A DNA stretch of 64,000 nucleotides from Malurus cyaneus samueli (Eukaryota > Chordata > Aves > Passeriformes > Maluridae), in the NCBI GenBank assembly GCA_009741485.1, contig VKON01002658.1:1-64000 (forward strand), written 5' to 3'. Numbering within the stretch: position 1 is the first letter of the stretch; each line of letters begins with the position of its first letter. A program made the position numbers and the translations under genes. Below are positions 11,847 to 22,446 of this stretch, piece by piece. The notes under the pieces were generated by a model. It was not told the DNA's origin. It worked only from the letters and a program-made list of their open reading frames with translations, and ran no database searches.

Positions 11847-12660
11847 CTTCCAAATGGAGTTTGGCACTGAGAGCACAGGAAAGCATTTATTGAAGCTCCC
11901 AACAGAGTTGGTGTTGGGGAGTGCAGGAAAGCGGTTTTTTGATGCTTCCAAATGGAGTTTGGCATGGGGAGGGCAGGGCTTTTTTGTAAGTCCCAAACGG
12001 AGTTTGGCACTGGGAGTGCAGAAAAGTGTTTTTTTTGAAGATCCCAAACCGAGTTTGGCATTGGGGAGGGCAGGGGAGCATTTTTTTTTGATGCATCCAA
12101 ATGGAGTTTGGCACTGGGAAGCGCAGAGGAGCATTTTTTTGATGCTCTCAAACCGAGTTTGGTGCTGGGGAGTGCAGGAAAGCATTTTTTTTTAAGCTCC
12201 CAAATGAAATTTGGCACTGGGGAGCGCAGGAAAGCATTTTTTGATGCTCTCAAATGGAGTTTGGCACTGGGGAGAGCAGGAAAATATTTTTTGATGCTCC
12301 CAGACAGAGTTTGGCACTGGGGAGTGTAGGAAAGCGTTTTTTTGAGGGTCCCAAAGGGAGTTTGGCACTGGGGAGGGCAGAAAAGTGTTTTTCTGAAGCT
12401 CCCAAATGCAGTTTGGCACTGGGGAGCGCAGGAAAGCATTTTTTTGATGCTCCCAAACCGAGTTTGGTGCCGGGAGTGCAGAAAAGCGTTTTTTTGAAGC
12501 TCCAACAGTGGTTGGCTTTGGGGAATGCAAAAAGCGGTTTGGTGTCCAAACGAGGTTGGCGCTGGGGAGGGCAGAAAAGCAGTTTTTGATGCTTCCAAAG
12601 GGAGTTTGGCGCTGGGGAGGGCATAAAAGCATTTTTCGAAGCTCCCAAACCGAGTTTGGT
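10720..12660. repeat. 51-bp minisatellite array, copy 1
   Basis: About 38 units of TTTGGCACTGGGGAG, GCAGGAAAGC, a T run, then GA(T/A)GCTCCCAAA. Successive unit starts at 12310 and 12361 show the 51-bp period. The T run varies from about 5 up to 33 bases (11811-11843). Since 51 is 17 codons, open frames keep phase for a while, mostly on the minus strand (PNSIWEHQK, AKLHLGAS, TPFGSIKK in the three frames). Openness in all three frames argues against coding. The contig ends inside the array. Confidence 0.95.
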
Positions 12661-12685
12661 NNNNNNNNNNNNNNNNNNNNNNNNN
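12661..12685. other. Assembly gap of 25 N
   Basis: A run of exactly 25 N, the same length as the other two gaps. This indicates a placeholder between contigs rather than a measured distance. Confidence 0.99.
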
Positions 12686-13596
12686 AAAAAAGAGAGAGAT
12701 AGGGAATCCTTGTGTACAATGAAAAGCCCCCGGAGAGCCGACACGGCCCGGCTGACGGTGATGGATGCTGGCACTGCAGAGAGGGCACCACACCTCCCCC
12801 AAGAAAATTAAAAAGCGGCTAGTTGGTACCGGGTGCTAACAACACATCACGTTGAATCCTGCTACCCCCTCATCAGAGCGGGGTCCCTCGACTTCCGATG
12901 TTTTGTATGGCATGTGGGGGGAAAAACCCCCACAGTGACAAGCGCTTTTCCCCCCTTTTCTCCTCATGCCATCCCGCACACACTCTGGATAGAGAAAAAG
13001 ACTTGTACCATCACGATTGTACACCATCCCGGCAGCGATCAGTATTATTATTATTATTAGTTATTAATTGAAATTATTATTATTATTATATTATGTATTG
13101 ATTATATTATTATTATTATATATGGATTATGAAGGCTGAGTGTCCCGAGGGCTGGACACTGAAATCCGGTCAAAGCACAGTGAGCTGTCCGCTGTGCTCC
13201 AGCCTGGCACACATTGTGCCACGGACCGAGCACGCACATGCCCAAGGCTCGTCAGGGGCAATGAAGGAGGAACGGGAGGGAGAGGGGCAGGATTTGGAGG
13301 GAGGCGGCATGGAGGTGGCAGGAACCGTGCTGAGCATGTCCGAGGCGCAACCGCTGCAGGCGCGGGAAGAGCGCGGGTGGAAAGAGTGAAATATTGAGCT
13401 GGCGGGCTTTCCCCCTGGCCGCGCCACCGTTTCCAACTGCATGCTTTTCCGTGCTGGCTGGAGCAGGCAGATGCCTGCAAGCTAACGAAGTACCTGCTAA
13501 CAGATCACGGTGTAGTGTGCACAGCCCCCTTGTCTGAGCCAAAACACCGGAGCGCAGCGCCAGGAATGCGGGGGCAAAAGCCTTGTCCCTGCTTCC
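12686..13596. other. Start of contig 2, unique flank
   Basis: Non-repetitive sequence with no match elsewhere in the window. It appears in the place where contig 1 has island a before the 31-bp array, so it may be the native left flank of that array. Quality looks low, given the indel-rich region that follows. It includes a TTA microsatellite. Short open frames here show no recognisable domain. Confidence 0.4.
13037..13124. repeat. Interrupted (TTA)n microsatellite
   Basis: Runs of TATTATTATTA are interrupted by short AT-rich variants over about 90 bases. Confidence 0.9.
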
Positions 13597-15926
13597 GGAC
13601 GCTCGGAGCCCGAGCTGCTGCTCTCAGCCGCTAGCCAGAGGGAACAGCTCCGGTCCGAGCAGAGGGGACCAGCTCCTCAGGATGGATCAGAGGGACACAG
13701 GGCTCCTCCAGGGATGGAAATCAGAGGACGAACAGCTCCTCGAGGATGGATCAGAGGGGACACAGCACTCCTGCCAGGGATGGAATCAAGAGGGGACACA
13801 GCCCTCCAGGGAGGTGGATCAGAGGGACACAGCTCCTCCAGGGATGGATCCAGAGGGGACACAGCTCCCCAGGATGAATCAGAGGGGACACAGCTCCTTG
13901 CAGGGATGGATCCAAGAGGGGACACAGCTCCTCCAGGATGGGAGTAGCAGAGGGGACACAGCTGCCTCCTAGGGATGGATCAGAGGGGACAGCAGCTCTC
14001 CAGGATGGCCAGAGGGGACACGCTCCTCCAGGGATGATTCAGGAGGGACACAGCCCTCCAGATGGCAGAGGGGACACAGCTCCTCCAGAATGGCAGAGGG
14101 GACACAGATCCTCCCAGGGAATGGACAGAGGGGACACAGCTTCCTCCAGGGATGGATCAGAGGGGACACAGCTCCCCGGGGAGGAGTCAGAGGGCACAGC
14201 TCCTCCAGGGAATGGCAAGGGACACAGCTCCTCCAGGGATGGATCAGAGGGGACACAGCTCCCCAGGGATGGATCAGGAGGGACACAGCTCCTCCAGATG
14301 GATCAAGGGAGGGGACACAGCTCTCAGGATGGATCAAGAGGGGAGCACAGCTCCTCCAGGGATGATCAGAGGGGACCAGCTCCTCCAGGATGGATCAGAG
14401 GGGACAACAGCTCCTCCAGGGATGGGATCAGGAAGGACATGTCAGCCTCCTCCAGGGATGGATGCGAGAGACACAGATCCTCGCCCCCCCGCCCCGCCGC
14501 GCTCCGTCCCGCCCCGCCCCCCGCCCCTCCGCGTGCCCCCGCCCCCCCCCCCCCCCCCCGGCTCCCCCCGCCCCCCCCCCGCCGGCGCGCCGCCCGCCGC
14601 CCCGCCCCCCCGCGCCCCCCCCGCGCCCGCCGCCCCCCGCCCCCCCCTCCCAGGGAAATGGATCAGAGAGACACAGCTTCCTCCAGGGATGGATCAGGGA
14701 GGGGACCACAGATCCTCCCTAGGGATGATCAAGAGGGGACAGACAGCTCCTCCGGGGGATGATCAGGACACATAGCTCCTCCCAGGGATGGATCAGAGGG
14801 GACAGCAGCTCCTTCCAGAAATGGCAGAGGGGACAGCAGCTGCCTCCAAGGATGGATCAGAGGGGACAGCTCCTCCAGGGATGGATCAGGAGGGGACACA
14901 GCTCCTCCAGGGATGGATCAGAGGTGGACACAGCTCCCCGGGGAATGGGCAGAAGGGGACACAGCTGCCTGCCAGGGGGAAAAAAAATTTTGGAATTCAA
15001 AAAGAGGAGGACACAGCTCCTCCAGGGATGGCAAGAGGGGACACGCTCCTCCAGGGATGGATCAGAGGGACACAGCTCCTCCAGGATAGATCAGAAGGGG
15101 ACCACAGATCCTCCAGGATGCAGAGGGGCACAGCTCTCCGGGGGATGGATCAGAGGGGACACAGCTCCGTCCAGGGATGGATCAGAGGGGACAGCAGCTC
15201 TCCAGGGATGGGATCAGAGGGGAACACAAAGCTTCCTCAGGGGATGGATCAGAGAGACAAACACAGCTCCTCCAGGATGGACTTCAGAGGTGACTACAGC
15301 TCCTCCAGCCGGATGCAGAGGGACACAGGCTCCTCCGGGATGGCAGAGGGGACACAGCTCCTCCCATGGAATGGCAGAGGGGACGACCAGCTCCTCCAGG
15401 GAATGGCAGAGGGGAGACACGACTCCTCCAGGGATGGAGTCAGAGAGGACACAGCTCCTCCGGGGATTGGCAAGAGGGGACACAGTCTCCGTCCAGGATG
15501 GCAAGAGGGGACACAGCTCTTCTCCCAGGATGGATCAGAGGGGACACAGCCTCCTCCGGGGATGGGCAGAGGGAACACAGCTCGCTCCAAGGGGATGGAT
15601 CAGAGGACACGCTCTCCAGGGATGGATCCAGAGAGGAACAACAAAGCTCCTCCAGGGATGGATCAAGGGGACACAGCTGCCTCCAGGATGGCAGAGGGGA
15701 ACACAGCTCCTCCAGGGATGGCAGAGGGCACAGCCCTCCGGATGGCAGAGGGGACACAGCTCCTCCAGGGATGGATCAGAGGGGACACAGCTCCTCCAGG
15801 GATGGATCAAAGGGACACAGCTCCTCCAGGTGGATGGCAGAGGGGACACAGCTCCTACCAGGGATGGATCAGAGGGACACAGGCTCCTCCAGGGATGCAG
15901 AGGTGGGACACAGCCTCCTCCAGGGA
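13597..15926. repeat. 31/29-bp minisatellite array, copy 2 (indel-rich)
   Basis: The same GGACACAGCTCCTCCAGG unit as 1009-2316, preceded by the same GAGCCCGAGCTGCTGCTC-type entry sequence. Many one-base insertions and deletions break the period. With about 70 units it is longer than copy 1. A C-rich stretch interrupts it at 14478-14652. Confidence 0.92.
14478..14652. repeat. C-rich low-complexity block inside the 31-bp array
   Basis: About 175 bases almost entirely of C with scattered G, including a run of about 18 C near 14542-14560. It is flanked on both sides by ordinary 31-bp units and is absent from copy 1. It is probably a sequencing or consensus failure in a hard template, although a true insertion cannot be excluded. 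Confidence 0.8.
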
Positions 15927-16390
15927 TGGCTGTTTTGGGGGTGCAACCCGCTTATCCCACCCGGGACAGCGCACGAGGGCGATCCCGCAGGCTGAGGATC
16001 ACTCTCTCCGCGAACGCAGGCGCTGTGCTGGGTGTGAGCTGACACTCGCAGCTCTCGTTATGCCGTTTCCCGGAGCCTGGTTTTAAGCTGGAGCGTTGCG
16101 GCAGCCAGCCCTGAGGGGGCAGGAGGGTGTGGGAGCCGCAGCTGGAGCCAGTCTGCCTCCGTTCCAGCCCTTCCCAGTTCACCCAGGTGCAGCTACCCCC
16201 TTCGCGCCGGCCCAGCTCAATCAATTCTGAACAGGGCTGCTGGCACGGATTTTGGGGGGTTCCAATCCAAGAGAGTTTGGTGTTTCCATCTCGTCTGCGG
16301 ACAGCCCAGGGCTGCTCTGCACAGAAGATTACTGCTTGTGAGTCTTCTGAAGAACAGAATGCAGAACCATGTGTTCGAGAGAATGCGCAG
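15927..16390. other. Link between 31-bp and 20-bp arrays, copy 2
   Basis: A noisy counterpart of 2317-2717, entering with GGGATGGCTGTTTTGGGG and ending in the first 20-bp units. No coding potential. Confidence 0.65.
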
Positions 16391-17150
16391 AGCCAGATGG
16401 TTCATAAATACAGACTCAATGTCCCAAATGCAGACCCAGTTGTCTGAAATTGCAAACCCAGGGTCCAGGATCAAACCCCAGGTGGTGCAAGAGATGCGCA
16501 GAGCCAGGTGTCCAAAGAACACAACACCAGTTGTCTGAAATGAAGACAACGTGTCCAAGGATGCAGACCCATATGTCCAAAATTGCAGACCCAGGGGTCC
16601 AAATTGCAGATCCATGTCCAAACACGACGCCCCAGTGTCCGAATGCAGACCAAGATCTGAAATGCAGACCCAGTGTTCAAAATGCAGACCAGTGTCCAAA
16701 ATACACACCAATTCAGTGTCCTGAAATGCAGACCTCTAGAGTGGAGATGAATCAGATCCATGTACAAAATGGCAAACCCAGCGTCAGAAATGCAGACCCA
16801 GTGTCTGAGATGCCAGACCCAGGGTCCCAGATGCAGAACCCAGTGGTCCCAAATGCAGACCATGAGCTTAAAAATGCAGACTCAGTGTCCAAAATGCGGG
16901 CCCAGTGTCTGAGGAAATCAGTCCAGTGTCTGAATCATGCAGACCCAGTGTAATAAAATGCAGTCCATGTCTGAAATGCAGACGCAGTGTAAAGAATGCA
17001 AACAACCCATGTCCTGAAATGCAGGACCCAGGAGTCCCAAATGCAGATCCAGTGTCTGAAAAGCAGACCCAGTGTCCCAAAATGCAGACCCCGTGTTCAA
17101 ATGCAAACCCAGTGTCTGAATGCAGACCCTGTGTCCAAAATGCCTCCTCT
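16391..17150. repeat. 20-bp minisatellite array, copy 2 (indel-rich)
   Basis: Degraded units of ATGCAGACCCAGTGTC with irregular spacing. There is no internal copy of island a, unlike 2718-4120. Confidence 0.88.
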
Positions 17151-18332
17151 CTGCGCAGTCACGTGGGACGGGTGATGTTCCACAGCCCCTGTCCTCCAGG
17201 AGAACGTTTTCCAGCAATCCCTGCTCGTCGCCATGGCACCAGAAAGAGAGGCTTGAGCAGGGAACAGAGCCCCTTGCAGCCCACCCAGCCCTGCCCAGCC
17301 CTTCCCTCCTCTCCACACTCGCATATTCCTCGGAGCCACCCCCAGCTGGCCACACCAGATAGGGACAGACAGTGCAGGCAGGAGAGACAATGAAGAGAGT
17401 TTTCAACCAGCAACACAGGAGCCTCAAGGATAATTAAATGAACAAACTTAACCACACCCTGTGGCATTGGCCATTGTATAACAGATTAAAACTGTTTCCT
17501 TTCCCAGAAAGGAAACCAGTGGCTGATCTACGCTTGCGCATGAATTTATAGCAACTCAGGCTGAAACAAGTCCACGTTTTTAAATGCGACAGCTGAATCT
17601 AGATCCTACCCCAAGTTGAGATGTCCCCAGACTGGCAGGAGGCAGCTGGAATGGAAAATCCTTTCCTGCCAAGCACTGCAGCAGCACGTGTGTCCCCTAC
17701 ATCGATGTGCCCAAAGCTCTGACAGGCCCGAGCAGGGAGGGAAGAAGAGAAAGTGGAGTGGTCAAATGAGATCAAAGTTGCTATTGGTTCTTCAGCCACC
17801 AAACAAACAACAAAAAAAAAAACTAAATTAAACCCTTAGGCTATTCTCAGTCTGGAGGCTTATGAAACACCTTTCATTTGGCTCATTTTAGGTCGGTATT
17901 TTGTTAATTCATATATTGACAGATAATTTTTCTCAGTAAGTTTGAGTGCATGAGAATGTTTTTCTATTCATTCAAATTTATAATAAAATTATATGTCTTT
18001 TTATAAATAAAGAGGATTGCTCCTGCAGAGGATTTGCTTCAGTTCCTTCTTCCACAAAGCTATAAGAGCCCAGTGCCCCTGCCTCCACCAGCCCCTCATG
18101 TGTTCTGGGGATGATTATATAGTTACATATAACTAAATAGCGGTGGCGTAGTTTATTCCAACGCAATAGGTGGCATGGGGTGACAAGAACTGGTGCTGGT
18201 GCTCTCAGCTCTTGCCTCCCTTTCATTCTGCTTTCTTTTTCAAGCTCAACTTGTTTACTTTTTCGGACGATCGGCCTGTAAATGTGCATATTGGCACCTT
18301 TGCGCCGTTCCCTCCCCGTTCCTTTTCCGAGG
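17151..18332. other. Island a, copy 3 (indel-rich)
   Basis: Follows 4121-5176 in order, with numerous short insertions and deletions, some of several bases (around 17890-18010 and 18110-18180). It runs straight into island e at 18333, the same junction as at 5176/5177. The long second-frame open frames have no biological meaning at this error level. Confidence 0.6.
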
Positions 18333-19800
18333 GCTGCCTGAAATGCGAGGTGGAGCAGCCTCCCGATATCCCTCGCCCCCATCTCCGGGGTCCCCTCCCC
18401 CCCCTCGTCCCCTGGACCCAACAAAGGAGAGTCGCGGCCGTGCAAGTGGGGTGTGGAGAACCAGCTGAGGAGCTCGAGAGCTGAAATGTGCCAATTTGCG
18501 CACCAAGCGCCCGCTGACAAACTCGTTGTCATCGGGGGCATATGACCGGTCAATAACTGGTTCCTCACTCAAGGGCTGGTCCCTATTCAGCGCCCGGCAA
18601 GGAATGGCTCTCTCTCAGAGAGCTCCTCTCTCAAAGGCTCTTTTTATGGCCTCTCTGTCAGCCGGATGAGCGCAGGGGCCGCTGGAGTGAGGTAGCGGGG
18701 CATCCGGGACCTCCCGCTCCAACTGCACCCCGAGCCACCCGAGCGTTGCAGTTTTTTTCTCATCCCGCCCGCCCTCCTTTCCGATGTTCCCCAAATGAGC
18801 TGCCTCTGTCGGCTCAGGGACGAGCATCGGGGCTCCAATATTCATCCGGTTTAATTCCTCAAAAAAAAAATAAAAAAAACCCCAAAAAAATCCCCAAAAA
18901 ACCGCTGCGCTGCGCTCTTCCCCGGCTGGAGCTTTCTCCGCGCTCTCCGAGCTTCTCTCGCGTCTTCCTCGGAGCTTTCTCTCGCTTCAACTGCGTGTCC
19001 CTCCCAACCCACCCTCACTCCAGGGTCGTCCCTGTCCTCAAGCTGCCCTTTTATTACCAGCAGACAAGCTGCTGGCGTGAATAGAACTACTCGAAGTATG
19101 CCACCTTTAAATGCTCGCCTTTTTTCAGTGATGCAGTAAGGTTTTCAGTCTCTCAAAGTATAAGAATGGGTTTTTTTTTTTTTTGTGTCTTGGCTTTGAT
19201 TTGTTTCTGGGTCTGGGACTCTTCTCTCTGGTCTGTTCTCCTCGATTCCCGAGCAGTTGTCGTGATATAATACCGCTCCTCCTCTCCCGCCTCTTATCAA
19301 TTTTTTCGCGTTTTTAATATATAAGTTAAATCTATTCGACATCTCATTTGTAGCTTACTCAGTCTTGAGTGCCGGGCCCGATCTCTTGGTCCGGGCAACG
19401 TTAATATCAGGTGAGTTAAAGCCCCCGTTTTTGTGAGGTACCTGGTTTGGGAGGTGATTCGTGCAGGGTTTTGGGAAGGATGGGGTCACCTCCGGCACCC
19501 CCCTTGCTCTGTACTCTGGCTTGCTGTTCTTGCACGCTTGGGTAAGGCCCTTTGTCTGATGGGGTGTGAGCCGAAAGGGCCCTTGCCTTACTCTCTCGTG
19601 TGCCATATATGAGCCCTGTCCATCCCGGTGCAATCTCGCTCCTGCCTTTTCCGTCTATCTACAGCAATTCCGGAGCTATGGATTGTTTGCTCCTGCTTGT
19701 GGTCTTCTTTTTTGTCGTGGGCATGTTTGATGCTAGGCGGGTGGAGTTGTCCCTGGCCATCGCACATGTGCACAATGTCAGTCTGGCAAACATGATGGTG
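18333..19800. other. Island e, copy 3 (indel-rich)
   Basis: Recognisable as 5177-6470 from its entry CTGCCTGAAATGCGAGG, the GAGCTCGAGAGCTGAA segment and the A/C tract near 18860-18900. Quality falls steadily after about 19100. Confidence 0.6.
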
Positions 19801-20734
19801 CATCTATAGAGTGCTATAGAACGGGCACAGAGTGCAATGACGACAGTAGTGTTGCACTATGAACGGTCTACAGATGGCACTATGAGTGGCAATACTAGAG
19901 TGGTCTACAGAGTGCGCGATGAGCCAGAGTGGTCCATACAGTGGCACAGAATGTGCATCATGAACGGCATAAGTTGGGCAAGAGTGGCACAGAACGGCAC
20001 AGAGTGGTACAATGTTACAGTGCTAGCATATTTGATATGGCACAGGTGCAAGAGTTGTCACACATTGACACTTGTGTCTATCATGTCAGTGGTCCCAGAG
20101 TGATGCACATGATAGTGGTCACAGCAGAGCCAGCCACGGCACTAGATGTGGGCCATGATATATGAATTGCCTCATGCATGAGCCCAAGCCCTACGAGCTG
20201 GCATCTAGAGTGGTCCCAGAGTAGTTTCCTAGACTATCGTGCACAGAGTGCATCAGAATTGGCCCAGCAGAGCCCAGCTAGGTAACAGGTTCACAATGAG
20301 TGTAGTTAGTGGCACTGAGGGCTCTTACATTGATTCGAGTCATAGCCCATGTATTGATAGTGTCCTCAGCAGAGTCTTCATGTAGGCCTTAGCTAGTTAC
20401 TCTGCACGTGTATAGAGTGGCCCAGAGTTGGTTCTACTAGAATTTGTATCGAAGTTCTTACATGAGCAGTTTGGTCCGAGGGCCAGAAGGCACAGAGCCA
20501 GAGGCAGCAGGCCAAATGCAGGCCAGAGCACAGGCCAGCAGCAGCAGCACGAAGCAAGACCCAAGAGGCACATCAGAATGGCCCAGCAGAGCCAGCACGG
20601 ACACGCAAGAAGCCCAGACAGGCACAGAATGGCTCAGAATGGCCCAGCAGAGCCCACGGCACAGGCCAGGCACGGCAGAATGGCTAGAATGGCACAGCAA
20701 GAGCCCCAGACACGGCACATGAATGGGCCCGCAG
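19801..20734. repeat. 10-bp minisatellite array, copy 3 (heavily degraded)
   Basis: Only scattered GTGGCACAGA and CCCAGCAGAGCCCAG units can be recognised until about 20570, after which the repeat is clear again. It sits between islands e and g, as in contig 1. The decay probably reflects read error rather than evolution, because flanking blocks recover abruptly. Confidence 0.7.
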
Positions 20735-21062
20735 AGCCCAGCCGCCAGCCTCCCCGCACTGCCCGCGGCAGTGGGGGCTCAATCTTCGCAGGCACCGTCT
20801 GTCGGGCGGCTGCGGGGACACAGACTTGTCTGGAGCCCGGGGCACTCCACCCCTCGCTCCGCTTCATCATAGCGGGCAGGGTCAAGGAGCCCGGCTGAGC
20901 TCCCGGCACCACCTTCCCCTTTCCTCCTGGCAATGTCGCCTTGAAAGGGCAGTTTTTAATAATGACACAGACACGGTTAAGGGGATAAAAAGGGTTTTAC
21001 TCGGGATTTGGGATCCCAGGTGCACAACTTGATGGCAGAATGCACACCCCGTGTACAGCACG
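20735..21062. other. Link g, copy 2
   Basis: Matches 7361-7674 and continues through GTGTACAGCACGGG into the 56-bp array. It shows the uninterrupted order of 10-bp array, g, 56-bp array. Confidence 0.65.
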
Positions 21063-21417
21063 GGTACAAGTTTTATAGGTTTCAGGAAATTAGCATATCT
21101 ATCTAGGATTCCCCAATAAGATACAAGTTTTATAGGTTTCAGGAATTAGCATATCTTAGGATTCCACCAATAAGATACAAGTTTTATAGGTTTCAGGAAT
21201 AGCATTCTATCTAGGATTCCCAATAAGAATACAAGTTTTATAGGTTTCAGGAATTAGCAATTATCTAGGATTCCCAATAAGATAAAGTTTATAGGTTTCA
21301 GGAATAGCATATCTATCTAGGATTCCCAATAAGATACAAGTTTTATGGTTTCAAATGCAATCATAGGATTCCCCCATATATCGTAATGTCAGATAGATTC
21401 ATCTAGGATTCCCAATA
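21063..21417. repeat. 56-bp tandem repeat, copy 2
   Basis: Six to seven units of the AT-rich repeat seen at 9447-9669, with indels. Unit number differs from contig 1 (four). Confidence 0.92.
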
Positions 21418-22446
21418 AGAAACTTCAACAATGCAGTAATGTCCCCCTATTCTAATGAATCCCCCAATGAGGTCAGAGCCCAGTTTCACAAGATGTTCTG
21501 GACAGAGGCTTCACCCAAGGCTGAGCTCGGTTAAGACAGCCAGGGCACACTGAGCCTTCTTTAGGATGTTTGCCAGCAAAATTCCTAAATTAAGCTGGAA
21601 TATCAGGCTCCAGGAATTACAAGCATGTTGGGCTAAGGGGTACAGGGGATGCATAGAGGGTACAAAAAGAGTAAAAAAAAAAGCAAAAATCATCAGCCAT
21701 CAGCAAGGTGGCCATTTGGCCATAAATCCCAGCGAGCCCGCCGGCTCCGAGGTGCTCACCCCGACCACATCCCCGCCCATCTCCCACCTCCTCCCGCACA
21801 TCCCCGCTCTCCCCGAACTCGCTGAGCATTTCAGCGGAAGCGGCTTTAATGTCAAGGCAGATGGCACCTCACAAAAGCCCCTCACCTCTCCAAGCTGCTC
21901 CGTCCGCATGCCTGATTAAATCCTAATACAAGAAGTTCGAATTGATACAGTGGCTCTGGGGTGATTCAATTAGTGCAGCGGGCAATGGAGAAAAACAGCA
22001 CGAAAGGATGTGGTAGTAGAAAGTATTTTCTTTTGATCATTATAGCATCTCACACGTGGAAGCAGATAATAAGCTCTGCGTCTTTGCTTAATATCCTCTG
22101 GGGCCAGATTTGTCGTAACATTGAAGTAGCTGTCAGAATTGACAAAATCACGCGGTGTTGATGAATTTCAGCGCCGCTCTTAAAAGCGGAGCGGGATCCC
22201 AGGAAATGTCTGCCAGACAAATGTATTCAAGTTGGAGAAAATCACCTTTGCCTCCCTCCCCGCCCCCTGGCTCGGCTGCAAATCCCTGCTGGTTTTGTGG
22301 AGGTTTCTGCTGGCCTGGGCTTGGCTCCGCTGATTTTGTCCCCCCGATGCTGCTGCTTTTATTTTCGGGTGTCCCCCGCACCTGGGGCACCTTTGGGTGC
22401 GGCTGAGCCCCGAAACTCCCAGCTCGATGTCCCCAGACCCTGATCA
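21418..22446. promoter_or_regulatory. Island i, candidate regulatory element, copy 2
   Basis: A near-identical counterpart of 9670-10719, including the AAGTTCGAATTGATACAG and GGTGATTCAATTAGTGCAG segments. No exon-like frame. The call rests on motif content only. Confidence 0.35.

Noticed and set aside
10748..12802. A 684-codon minus-strand open frame with 17-residue repeats
   Set aside because: It runs through the N gap, all three minus-strand frames are open across the 51-bp array, and frame is lost wherever T runs change length.
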